From Isoetes taiwanensis (taxonomy: Eukaryota > Streptophyta > Lycopodiopsida > Isoetales > Isoetaceae), in contig JAJEKV010000049.1 in assembly GCA_021234155.1 (NCBI GenBank), positions 6,793,427 through 6,857,426 of the forward strand: 64,000 nucleotides of DNA, given 5' to 3'. Shown here piece after piece: positions 38,461-49,489 of this stretch (position 1 is the first letter of the stretch; each line of letters begins with the position of its first letter). The notes beneath the pieces are model-generated. The model was given only the letters and a program-made list of their open reading frames with translations, searched no databases and was not told where the DNA came from. The position numbers and the translations under genes were made by a program.

Positions 38461-39244
38461 ACTATACATAGTGCAACTCTGGACAGTCTTGAACTCGAGA
38501 CATAGTTATTCTAGAACGAATGTGTTACTACTAGACCAAAAAGAGAAGAGGCGCTCCGCTCTGATGCCTTCTTGGCACAACTATACAGATATTTCAATCT
38601 GCAGTAGAGGAGTATATAGAAATAACTCAGCGATACGAGCCCAAATTGCTCCAGTGCATCAATATAAGAGGAGCTTGATCAGAATGCTTTCCATGGCAAG
38701 AGGTGGCCAGATTCATTTAAAAAAAATAAGTTTATTGCTGCAACTAGTTCAACAATTGAAGAAGAGCATCCACCACCTCAAGAATGTATACATACAACGC
38801 GCTCTGCTGATTTTTAAAAGTGTGGAATGCAGAGGCAATATCTGATAATAGTTCATGCTCATCTAAAAGTTGGACAAAGCAAAAGCATATATGGTGTTCA
38901 TTCTCGATACCATATAGCTAGCAAATAGTCTCATCTCTCATGGCAATTGCAGTTATCCTCACATATATAATTCAAACTTAGGTGAGATCGATATTGATGC
39001 AATAGCTATAAGCTTCTCCCTAGACAGAGAAACAAACAAATAGTCTTGTGGTCCATGTCCCAAAGAAGGATACAATTGTACATGGGAATGAATGGGGTTT
39101 GACTTGGGCCAAAGCATGTGCATCCATAGAGTTCGGGAACAAAACTATTAAGATATTGCTAAAGAAGCTTAGGGTCCATCATTTCAAACACTCCAACCTC
39201 ATGACTCTCTCATAGTAAAAGTTGGAATTACATGTTAGGAAGAC

Positions 39245-39740
39245 TCAAAGAATAGAATAGATTTTTTAACATCCACGAAGAGCGATATTCCCACGAAATG
39301 AATGCAAAGCATGTAAAGATTATTGTATACTAGCAGCTGTATATGCCATAAGCACGACGTCATCAATATACATAAGCTCCCTGAGGAAAGCTTGTGCCAA
39401 AGTTTGATCCCAAACATCATGATTATCAAACCATGCTTCCAATTGGTATATCCATAAGCTAGAAAATGTAGGAGAAAGAGGACAACCTTGTCGCGCTCCA
39501 ATGTTGTTATTGATTTTAGTACTTGATGGTCGAAACTTAGCAAATGCCCTCTTGTAATGTTTGTAAATTGCGTTTTGAAGATCTTTTGGAACTTCAAATA
39601 AGCTCACAAGATACTGTATTAAAGATGGAGGATTGCAAAGATGGGAATGGACATCTTGACATGCCCCTTTTGATTGACTTGTGTTGTATGTTCCAATGGT
39701 CGCTTTTTTATGTTCAACAAAGCACCACGGTATGTACATG
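39245..39740 (-). mobile_element. Internally deleted LINE: RT fragment fused to 3' end
   Basis: On the minus strand a 139-codon frame (39,739-39,320) contains G-A-R-Q-G-C-P-L-S-P-T-F and M-Y-I-D-D-V-V-L-M-A, the substrate-binding and catalytic (Y-x-D-D) blocks of LINE reverse transcriptase. Within about 60 bp this runs into the last 35 bases of the family (CGTGGATGTTAAAAAAT) and a short (CTATT)n tail at 39,248-39,260. The rest of ORF2 and the 3' UTR are missing. Confidence 0.7.
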
Positions 39741-40724
39741 TCCTTGCTTCTCTATTTTGCTATTTTATATATGGTTATTTTGTTCTACTCGACTCTATAT
39801 TCTTGTATGAATAGAATACAGAGAAATATATCCTGAAAGGAGGTGGCTAAATAAATGGGCATCTAGAGTTCTTATTAAAACCGTTTGATAAAATACAAGA
39901 CTGTGGGAATGTAAGTATTATCTATGTAGCATATATTGCATCTATTCATTTCAATCCAATTCTCTGTCTGTTTGTGTGTAATGTCTTGTAGGCCTTAATT
40001 ATGAAAGCAAATGATAAACTCTAGGGGATGGATGACAATGACAAAATAAAAGAATTCCTCTTCTTAATGGTTATTGGGCTTGTAGACAAAAAGAATGTCC
40101 ATTGGTCTCGTCAATTTGACTGATACAAAAGGGAAGGAAAAAAACTACCAGTAAGAAACAAACTCTTCTACAGTTTTTTATTTGGAAGATGTACCCCACT
40201 TTGAAAGGTTTTATTCTAGATGACGCCACATGTGCCCATGAGGAATGCATGAATCCAAAAAGAAAAAAACAAAATGGGCAAAATAGAAAAATGGGAAGGA
40301 CAAAACATAAAGGAAAATAAGTGCATGGCATTACCTATGGCCTAACACAATATGGCAATTGCAAGGGGAATTCCTAATGGAAATTTGCGTGCATCCCTGT
40401 GATTCGATAGACCCTTGTTAGAGTTTGAAGGGAACATACAAAGTAGAACTGATTTCCATGACATAGGACCATGAAGTCGAGCCGCCCATTGAGGAGCTAT
40501 TCTTAGCTAATGCTAGCCTTTGAAATGGGTTCCCCAGCCTCAACTAAAAGTTTGCTCTTCTATACAAGTTGTCTAAGACTCTTCTATACATGGAAAAGAT
40601 TTTCTTATTCTATCTTATCTTATTATAAGGCATGTTGCAAGGTTAAGTTTTATTACTGGACCCGCAATCAACCAGTAACGAGTTGCAGAATATAAAGGAA
40701 TGGTTCGAGCTTAAAGGCATTGCC
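39741..40724. other. Upstream region of the carboxylesterase gene
   Basis: No gene is recognised. A (TTCTATCTTA)-like stretch at about 40,595-40,625 may be a worn LINE tail. No unambiguous TATA box at a sensible distance was found. Confidence 0.35.
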
Positions 40725-41924
40725 ATGGCTATGAATGAAGAGCTCCAAGGCTCTCCGCCTCTGGAGCACAAATCGGAGCCTCTCATTGTACCCAAATGGC
40801 CGCTTTCAATTTCCGATCTGAAAATTCCGGCTGCATCTTTTGATCTAGACGGTAATATCCACCGAATTCCCCTTCCCACTCTTCCACCAAATGCCGAGAT
40901 TCCAGAGCTCGTTTCTGCATTTGATACTACCGTGGATTCCGAAACTGGGGTGTGGGCTAGAATTTTTCTTCCTCAGCAGATAGATCCAGCCAAATCGCCT
41001 AGAGGAGTGCCCATAATTCTGTATTTCTTTGGAGGGGGTTTCACCATATGCAGTGCAGATCATGTGTGGTATCATAAACTGTGCAGCCAAATTGCTGCAG
41101 AATTAGGAGCTGTGGTGGTTTCTGTGAATTACCGGCGGGCGCCGGAGAACAGATTACCTGCTGCATTTGACGACGGGTATGCTGCTGTCATGTGGCTCAG
41201 GTCTCAGGCTTTGGCCAAGCTCAGGGAGGATCAGGACCCCGATTCTCTTGTAGATGCTCAGGCTGAAACAGAGACTGTTCATCCTAGGGTGCCTACCCAG
41301 GTTTCCGTGGACGATAAAAATCAATTCAATTCAATTCAATTCCAAAGTCAAAGTCAAGAGGACTGGATCAATCATTTTAGATCCATCTCCGACTTCTCGT
41401 CGTGCTTCCTCATGGGCCATAGCTCCGGCGCAATAATAGTCCGCCATGTAGCAGCCAGAGTTGGGATGGCATTGGCAGTTGAGGACTTGAGTCCCTTGAG
41501 CATCAAGGGCCTCATACTATGTGTGCCCGGCTTCGCCGGACACGATCTGACCGCCTCCGAGTCCGATCCGGCGAGCTCTTCAGCAGATTTGACACTACTT
41601 AACGTGCACTCCTTCTTCTCCTTGGCCCTACCCCTTGGGGCAGATTTGAACCATCCTTTTGCAAACTTTGTAAGTCATGAAAGTGTGGAGTTGAAGAGTC
41701 CTTGGTCCCCCCCAATGTTGCTTGTCTTGGCTGGTAAAGACGTTATGCGTGACCGTCAGATCGAGTACGGCCGTGCCTTGCTGGCAGCTGGTAGAGACGT
41801 CCAGATCCAAATGTACCACCAATATGGCCACTCTTTCCTCTTCCCTTGCTTAGACGACCCCCACCATTACCCTCTCCTCAAGTCATTCCTTCAACGTTGT
41901 GTTTTTTCCTCTTCCACCAAATAA
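40725..41924 (+). CDS. CXE-type carboxylesterase (alpha/beta hydrolase fold 3)
   Basis: A 399-residue intronless protein from the first ATG (GCCATGGCT, a good plant start context); the frame is open 14 codons further but without ATG. The N-terminal D-G-x-I-x-R and E-T-G-V-W-A-R-I-F-L-P segments are typical of plant CXE proteins, the group that also includes hydroxyisoflavanone dehydratases and the GID1 receptors. Oxyanion-loop motif F-F-G-G-G-F at residues 101-106, nucleophile elbow G-H-S-S-G with Ser233, Asp339 in A-G-K-D-V-M-R-D-R and His369 in Y-G-H-S-F-L-F complete the triad. It probably hydrolyses small esters in the cytosol; the substrate is unknown. Oddities: the usual first His of H-G-G-G is Phe. 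The protein is 50-80 residues longer than usual because of an extra segment around residues 175-215 that includes a LINE end. The triad argues for a live gene. Confidence 0.85.
   Translation: MAMNEELQGSPPLEHKSEPLIVPKWPLSISDLKIPAASFDLDGNIHRIPLPTLPPNAEIPELVSAFDTTVDSETGVWARIFLPQQIDPAKSPRGVPIILYFFGGGFTICSADHVWYHKLCSQIAAELGAVVVSVNYRRAPENRLPAAFDDGYAAVMWLRSQALAKLREDQDPDSLVDAQAETETVHPRVPTQVSVDDKNQFNSIQFQSQSQEDWINHFRSISDFSSCFLMGHSSGAIIVRHVAARVGMALAVEDLSPLSIKGLILCVPGFAGHDLTASESDPASSSADLTLLNVHSFFSLALPLGADLNHPFANFVSHESVELKSPWSPPMLLVLAGKDVMRDRQIEYGRALLAAGRDVQIQMYHQYGHSFLFPCLDDPHHYPLLKSFLQRCVFSSSTK
41300..41343 (+). repeat. LINE 3' end block and (CAATT)n tail inside the esterase coding sequence
   Basis: TTTCCGTGGACGATAAAAA is the terminal block of the tandem-repeat-tailed LINEs (for example at 27,936, 35,223 and 57,940 reversed). 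It is followed by four CAATT units. It is read in frame as V-S-V-D-D-K-N-Q-F-N-S-I-Q-F (residues 193-206). The 12 bases before it (AGGGTGCCTACC) loosely resemble the family's GGGTCCCATAGACC. A LINE tail in an otherwise intact enzyme frame implies exonisation, unless a small intron removes it. Confidence 0.8.
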
Positions 41925-42062
41925 AATGTAATGTTGCATTTATTATGTCTTTGCCCCATTTGTTCAACGATGGTCCCATTTTTCCTCTTCCACCAAACAA
42001 AAAGTAGAGTAGATGTTGCCATTTATGTCCTTGCTCCATTTGTTCAATACTGGTCCCATCTG
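41905..42062 (+). repeat. Tandem duplication of the esterase stop-codon region
   Basis: A unit of about 78-80 bp, starting TTCCTCTTCCACCAAA and ending GGTCCCAT, occurs twice in a row (about 41,907-41,983 and 41,985-42,062). The first copy includes the last codons and stop of the gene; the second is 3' flank or UTR. Confidence 0.8.
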
Positions 42063-42458
42063 TTAATTGACAAATAGAGACTCCCTATCTACTTGCTCTT
42101 AAATTCTATTATCTACAAACAAAATGCAATGTTTCAATAAGGACGTCGCATGAATGTGAACTGGCCTGAAATTGAATTATTAGATGACACATTATTTGGC
42201 TACAACTACACGAATAATGCCATTTGAAAGATACTCCAGATCATGTTGGTGAGAAATCACCCCATAACATTTTGTCCTTATTATTAGTTTTGTACTTTAA
42301 TATTTGGAACACATATTCTTTGCACATATATAATTCTTTTATGGCCAAAGCGCCTTGGTAAGTGGGGGCGGCCATGAGTCTACCATGAAAAAGTGATCTC
42401 TTAACAGAAACTTCTTAATGAAAAAATAAAGTTATTTCTGAAATAGCCATTGACCCAA

Positions 42459-44234
42459 TTAACACAGTGGGTAAAGGAACTTATTTACGAGGAGTGGACA
42501 AAGCTTCAAATAATGGTCAGACTGGGAGGAGTCTTGATTTTTGCATGTTCTTCTTGAAGTTCTAATGGAATGTGAGCCAACGGGTTTGCAAGCTCCATGG
42601 GTGCTGGATAGCAATGCTTGGATATGATTGACTGGTGTAGCAGGAGACTGTGGTGTCAGTTCAGCAGGTCGTTGTTGAGCTCTAGTAGTAGCGTGAACAT
42701 TAGTAAGCATGCGTCTTGCAGCAGCTTGCATAAGAGGAAGTATGCTTTGACGAACTTTGGGCATGAGATGAGGCAAGAATGTCTCCAAGTCGTGTTCAAA
42801 ATGAACATATTTGATTTGTTTATCTGTGGAATGGCAGTTATCGCATAAGCAGACTGTGTATCCTGAGGCGTGAGAGAATGTTGTCTATTACCATGTGCTT
42901 GGCATGCAATGAGACCTATCCAATTGGATGGTTGTACTGGAGGATTAAAAGCACAAAAAATCTCTCCTTGCGCCTCTTTAGAGAAGGTTGAGCAGGAGCT
43001 GGCTGTGGCTGTTATTGTTGCAGAGCACGTGGAGGACGATGTATACTAGGTCTGGTGTCTTATTTTCCATTGGCAACCCAAAGTTAGTAAGCCGTGAGAC
43101 GTACTGATGTGGATTGATTCGTATCTGGAAGTTGAACTTGAACTTGAGGAAGTTCAGGACATGTTGTAGTGGTTAACCCCATTCATGGCAATTATAAAAC
43201 TGAACTTTAGCTGCATCAAAAGGAGCTTGTGAAGCTTGATCTCCCTGTTGCTGAGATTGGGGTTGCTTCTGATGTTGGTATGACCGATTTTGTGGTTGAT
43301 AATAAAAAGTTGGAGTCGATGAAAAAGGCATGGTTTGTACCTGTCTTTGACAAAAAGGTGTGGGATGAACGCGCATGCACTCTTTCGTGTTGTGGTTACA
43401 CATATTGCAACGCTTGCAATAAAATGGACCATTTGATGAATTGCATTGATTGATGAGATGTCTTTGATATTTGCAAATATAGCATCAGGTTTGACTTCAT
43501 TGAGGTTGTAGAACGGCTGAGAACGTGTGGAGTTTTGAGGAATAAGTAGCAGTTGTATGAAAGGAAGATCCGTGAGAGGGACACTACGGGAGGACACATT
43601 GACTAAATGGTTGACCAATTCAATGGCATATTCAGAGGATGTGGGTCTTAAGTATTCAATCACTCTGACATAGCCAATGGCAGACCTTGACGAAACCACA
43701 CAAGGATCTGGCTCTTAGTGGTATATTCTTTGAGTTTGCTGCCAATAATAAGCAATCGATCAGCAAAATCACGCGCAGACTCTGTAATCCGTTGTTGCAT
43801 ATCATTAAGGTGTTTTAGGAGTTGTTGATCATCAGCGAAAGAACCATAATGGGCGAGAAATGCCAATTTCATTTCTCGCCAGCTTTGCTTCTAATGATTT
43901 CTATTAGCCATAAGCCTCTAATGTGGAGCATCGTGCAACATGGTGGAGAAAATACAAAAGCAAGTTTTTGTTGGTGGGGATTTTACTCTTGGATTTCCAT
44001 CTTCGTCAACTTGAAGATCTCCCATATGATAGATATTAGGAGGAGATTGAAGAGATGGAGAAGACTGATGGTCAAGAAGCTTTGGTGCCTTTTGAATATA
44101 TTTTGCCATCTCTTCGATTCCAACTTGTGATTGTCCACAATCCATCTGTTGCTCTTTAAGAGAGAGTTCATCAACTCTAGCAGCTTGATGAGATTCAATG
44201 TGACACGTATCTCAGAGTATTGGCTGGCAACCAT
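42459..44234 (-). pseudogene. gypsy-like gag fragment with zinc knuckle
   Basis: The minus strand at 43,880-43,660 reads M-K-L-A-F-L-A-H-Y-G and D-M-Q-Q-R-I-T-E-S-A-R-D-F-A-D-R-L, the core of Retrotrans_gag. About 250 bases further, after frame changes, comes C-K-R-C-N-M-C-N-H-N-T-K-E-C, a proper C-x2-C-x4-H-x4-C zinc knuckle (near 43,400). A Gln-rich linker follows, then a damaged second knuckle starting C-H-E-W-G near 43,180. A 109-codon Gln/Pro-rich frame (42,788-42,459) may be the gag C-terminus. No protease or polymerase follows. I could not place LTRs. Confidence 0.65.
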
Positions 44235-45190
44235 TCATAGAAATCACGACAACAAAGTCAAAACAAAAACTTTCAACAAGGAAACTTAGTTCTAGTTTAT
44301 ACTTCCCGCTACAAAATACATACCTGGAAGTTGAGGTTTCGATAGTTATGACCTTATAAAATTGTACAAGTGGTTCAACCAAGTGTTTTTCAGCTAACAT
44401 AACTGCATGGCACCCTTTTAAGTTTCTCAGTTAATGGGTTTAGACTTTAAACAATTCTACACATATGCAAATCAGGATACACCAGAAGTACCAGGAGGCA
44501 AATAAGCTACATATTTCATTATATGCTTATAAAATGGTCTATAAAAAAAAAACAATTTCTACATAGTCACCGCCACTATTCTACCACTCCAACTCTTATA
44601 TCAGATTCAGAGCTGCACATGCTCACAACCTTTATATTGTGTCCAACATAGATGCAGAACAGCATCAAGATCACCAGAGTTGGGGTTGGGATTCTCAGCA
44701 ATCTCATGAGCCAACCATCAAGTGGAATCACACGATTCTTCAGCTTCCAGATGTCCATATTTCACACTTGGTGTTCCCTTTTATAGGCCAACTGACTACC
44801 CCTCCCGAAGGTCTGACGTAAATAAATCTCTCACCTCTTGTCAAAATCTGAGCGTCTGATGTTATCATAAAGGCTGCAATATTTCCTTACCACACTGTAT
44901 ATTTGCAACAATTAATGCCCTCCTCTGTCAGTACGGACTGATATCTTTTAATCATGACCATTGTTTCCTTGAGTCACCACTCTTAAATATGCCAAACTAC
45001 AACATTCTCTCATGGAAGTGCCAAATCATATTCCGTTCTTGTTGATGTGCCCCACATCGAACGGCTTCTACTTACACGAATTAAACGACACCTACTCTGG
45101 ACTAGAAATTTTTTTGCTACTTTTCTCCAGCTCTTAAGATGCAACCATCTGTCCAATTCAATGCCTCAAGTTATTCTTTGTTCACCAGGG

Positions 45191-45601
45191 TATAAAAGCC
45201 TTCTTTGAACCGTCATGAACCCTATTGTTTTCTATGCCTTCTCTTCTGCCAAATCTCTAGTCTCTTCTGCTACCGTCATGGCCTCTTCTTCTCGTCCACT
45301 GACTTTGCATACAACAACTTCTATGGATGCTCAATTCTTTAAAAAGATCAGTTTCATGACTGCAAATTCTAATACTATCATGGAAAGTGACTGCCGCATC
45401 GCTCAAAACCTTGACCAGCAATTTCCCTCTCCCAGGTTAAAGCACATGTTCCAATTCATTGCCAATGGGACCGAGATGATGCTGCATTCAAGATGTCTAT
45501 TGCTGGTACAAAGATTTCTCTCATTCAAGCACTTAATTTTGAAGTATTTCACCTCCCACAAGGAACAAATCCCTTGGCTTATTCTCATTGCAAAATTATA
45601 A
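45191..45601 (+). other. TATA box followed by a 128-codon frame, unknown
   Basis: TATAAAAGCC at 45,191 lies 24 bp before an ATG (45,215) that opens a 128-codon frame. The spacing would put the ATG at or just after a transcription start. The protein is Ser/Thr-rich at the start with no domain I know. A frame change near 45,470 gives a continuation (F-K-M-S-I-A-G-T-K-I-S-L-I-Q-A-L-N-F) that reads like coding sequence, so this may be the start of a decayed retroelement. Confidence 0.25.
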
Positions 45602-46343
45602 TATTTTTTCATATGGAAAATAGCCTTATAATATAAAACTCAGGCTTGGGTATGTTGATAAAACTTATGATAGTTTTGTCAAGTTTCTCTAGCGCAACCT
45701 CTTAGGCCATTGTGAAGATACAACTATCAACACGTATTTCTACAATACTGCGATTGTTGCATCTATGTAGAAACCAGTATTGATTGGCCGGACCCTATGT
45801 TTCACTGCATCATTGCCGAACTGGAACATCTGCGAAAGGAACTGGAAATTGAAGGCCATATTTCAGCTATAGGAGTCCACTTTCAGGCCATTATTTAACC
45901 ATTGCTCGCCCCCAGTTAATTCTAGTTCCATCTCGGGGCAACCTTCTCAAACAACTTCTTCACGTGTTTCCCGCAGTCAACACCCTCAAGCCAGCTACAA
46001 TTCATGTAATGAGGTTCATCCATCATATTTATATTCTGTAACTCTGGAATGGTTACACAAAGAAGACATTTGTTCTCGTGCATTCGAATAAGAATGTCAT
46101 CGGGCAATGGTGTACCCATTGAAACCTATCAATATGTATACAATCACGTGAGCAAAATTTCTACATGTATGTCAAAATGATTGATGGCTATTGCCAAAGC
46201 TAATTTTAGAACTTCAACAATGTAACACATTGGCAAAATATGTGCCTTGAATGAGAGGACAGAAGCAAGGGCGAAGCACACACATTAATACTTTAATTGC
46301 TTTCGATGAGATAAAATGCTATGAACATCTTCTATTTATGGGG

Positions 46344-46715
46344 TGGAAGTCCCTTTAGATAGTGGACAGATGTCACTAATCAAAAAATATTGTTACGCCA
46401 TCTATTTGCATTCTAAGCCACATATCATAGACATAATCATTCTAAATCGATATCATAAAGATTCTATATATTTGAGCAACAAAAAGAAGGGAGGACAAAA
46501 AAATCGATATCATAAACCAAATCTACCATAATCTACACTAAATATTTATTTAAGATAGCTGTAACACAAATTACATTGAAGGAAGTCCATTTAGATAATC
46601 GATATATGTCATTCCCTTTCTTCCGTCAAGTATTCGCGTTTTAAGCCACATGTTCATAATGTCTAATATCATTAATATAATAGGCATAATCATTCAGAAT
46701 CATTCTCATAAATAA
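46344..46715 (+). repeat. Direct repeat, about 120 bp, two copies 236 bp apart
   Basis: Both copies (from 46,344 and 46,580) start GGAAGTCC(C/A)TTTAGATA and continue through AAGCCACAT and GGCATAATCATTC/GACATAATCATTC. They are diverged with small gaps. Confidence 0.65.
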
Positions 46716-48754
46716 AATAAGGCAAATGCCATACAAATCCATTGTCATCTACACCAAATAAACCATTTGTCAATTGAATTCAATATTTTAAAACCATGAT
46801 GATTCGTACATTCTCAAATACATGAAGTAAAACACATGTTGATTTGTATTTACATACTTAATGATGGATATGCTATGTGCATATATACCCAAGGCCAGAT
46901 TTTCTAATGTCTATATCATTTAGGTTTTCCGCAATTTTGGAATATTGAAACCAAGACACCTGTCCCTCTCGTCTAATTAGTAAGGAAGAAAATAAATTAC
47001 AACAGAAACTCCAAAAGACTTATAATAGGAAGGATTAATGTGGTTACTGATGTCATATACAACATTAGAAATAATACTAGTAAATGCGTGCCTAGTGTTG
47101 CGTTCATAAGTAGGGGCATGTGTGTTTTTTAGGTCTTCAATGCAAGATTGGTTCTTTGGAGAAGTTGGTATCATTTATGGCTGAAGATAAGATTATGTCA
47201 AAGTAATTTTGTCCAACTTGCCTAGAGAAATCAAAAGGCTCATGCATTCAAGACATCCATCTTGAATCAACGAAAATCCACTTCGATTATATCTGCTATT
47301 TGAACATGATTGAGATCATTATCCATTGGCGAGATGTCTAATAGAAGTTCGACTCTTTGCTCATAATCATATGTAACCCTATCTCTATCAATGCTTGCAA
47401 CATAAAAATGTTATCCATATGCCCACATGGATGTGTGCCTGCAATGCATTTTCAGTATAATGGTTTGCGCAACTCTAAATTGTATGGTTCATCTTCAATT
47501 TCATTATTTTTCTCCTGAGCTTCAAATGCAACATCAATGCTTTGAGTTTCATTCGTTGGAAATAAGTGGTTAATAACTTCGACTAGACCAAGCTCGAGAT
47601 AACATCCCCATCCAATGATTGGTCTCTTACTATAACTAGAATAGGGGGCGGCTGATAGTAAAGAAGTGTCAAATATTATCAATCTACTGCCAGCACATCA
47701 ACAATATAAAAACATTGGTTGCACTACGCTCATAATAGCAAGATACTCCAAGGTAAAACTAAATACACTTGTAAAAAATATATACTCACAAGTCCCAAAA
47801 AAAAAAACTTACATTGTATTCAAACTTACCTTCTTAAGAGTCTTATTTGCTGTGAGGAGCACGACAGAAGTAGATGACAAAATGAAAGATGAATTCTCAT
47901 AAAGGCTGGATTTAGTATTTTTCATTGAGGGCCTCGTGTGAAGGCTTCATGATCAAGGTATGGTATTTGTGATGCTAAGGATATCTTGGGTGCCATTTTT
48001 TTTTATCGAAAAGGGTTTAGGCGATAGCATGGATTCCAGACTTGGGATGCATGGACTTAGGCCCATTTGAGAAGGCTTGGATACATATGATGCCAAATGT
48101 AAGGCTGAACGATGCCCTTTCATGTATTACAAAGTCATTTTTTAGTTCTTCTCTATCACATCTGTCCTTCGCAGCACCATGGCCTTTGCAAGAAAGGAGA
48201 GCTCAGTTGGGATCTTCTTGAGCAGCAAATCAAAGCACTTAAAGGTGAATTCTAAGCCACATGGAACCTCAGTAGCTGTGGAGATTAGTAATGTTCAAGA
48301 GTTCTCTTAACTCAACATGGAACTCACATCAAATCGAAATGAAGTAGGTCAAGTGTTGCTCCAAAGCTGTGGAAAAAGGGAGGCCAAATATTGTTTGATC
48401 CGAGATTCAAGTTATGTTAGATGTTCAAGATGAATCAGCCAAAATTCAACTGAGGACTTCGACATGAAAACAAAATGTCATGCACTCATCCGTCATCCAG
48501 CCAATCGCCATCTCCATGAGCTCACACAAACAATCCTAACTTTTACTTGCACTTCGGATTCAATTCTAATTCTGCACTTTTTGGCCTATTTGCTACTAAC
48601 AGAAAATATTATCCTTTTGTTACTAACAGAAAAAAGCTGAAATCTTGTTCCAACAGCCACGGCAGTCTCGGCACCTATAACCTTCGTGATATTCTACGGT
48701 ATGATTTATAATGTCATGATTATCAAGCATTTGCATTCATACATATCTATTTCA

Positions 48755-49235
48755 GCATATCTCTACTCCTATTTTTTGCAGTATGGGCATAAACTGAAGA
48801 ATGTCCCATATAGATAGGAGAATCTTTTGGCTTACTTGCTGATTAATAAGGTCCCATTTGGAAAATGCATCTCCCTTATACTTCATGAAAATGCCTCTGT
48901 TTGGCAATGTAATGCATGGACCTTATGCTGCACTACTGCAACTGCTATAAGTCAATGCAAATTCCTATGTATGTAGCTTTCAAAAATGCCTGATTAACTA
49001 ATTTTTGGAGCCTTTTATGTACAAAAGTTGCTTTGTTCCATGGAGGCATCTGTACAGAATGTTTCTAGTTGCTTCAAGTTCCTATTTCAACATAAGTATC
49101 TATGCTCTGTTTTTCCATAGTATGGGCATAAACTAAAAGGTATGCCATATGGATAGGAGAAACTTTTGGTTTACTTACTGATTAACATGGACACGTATGG
49201 CAAATGCTTTTCTCTTAGTGCTTCATGAAAACCAA
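48755..49235 (+). repeat. Direct repeat, about 145 bp, two copies
   Basis: Copies at about 48,755-48,895 and 49,088-49,233 share AGTATGGGCATAAACT, ATAGATAGGAGAA/ATGGATAGGAGAA, CTTTTGG(C/T)TTACTT and CTTCATGAAAA in order. The function is unknown. Confidence 0.7.
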
Positions 49236-49345
49236 GAATACACTGAATGGGAATCACAAAAGTTTTCTAGTTAGTATATATAGAAGGGTAAAGGAAGCAA
49301 GCTAATACACAAAATGAAGCTCAGAATTTAGACATGTAATTCTGC

Positions 49346-49445
49346 AGGACAGAAGCTTCACATTCCACAATGCTAGATGGATGGCCATAAATGGTTTGCA
49401 GGACAAAAATCTCCACATTCTACAATGCTAGATGGATGGCCATGT
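49346..49445 (+). repeat. Short tandem duplication, about 55 bp
   Basis: GCTAGATGGATGGCCAT follows a GGACA(A/G)AA...CCACATTC(C/T)ACAAT phrase twice in about 100 bp, directly left of the hairpin-rich element. Confidence 0.7.
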
Positions 49446-49489
49446 ATATGCATTTGAAACTGAGACTGAGGTGTGGTTGTATATGCCAT

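Larger units (their letters stand above)
44235..49489. other. Intergenic DNA with several local duplications
   Basis: Apart from the TATA/ORF segment at 45.2 kb I see no gene. Listed separately are direct repeats at 46.3-46.7 and 48.75-49.45 kb. The rest is A+T-rich sequence without recognisable domains. Confidence 0.45.

Noticed and set aside
40595-40625. TTCTTATTCTATCTTATCTTATT upstream of the esterase as a further LINE tail
   Set aside because: The preceding bases (CATGGAAAAGATT) match the LINE end block too poorly.
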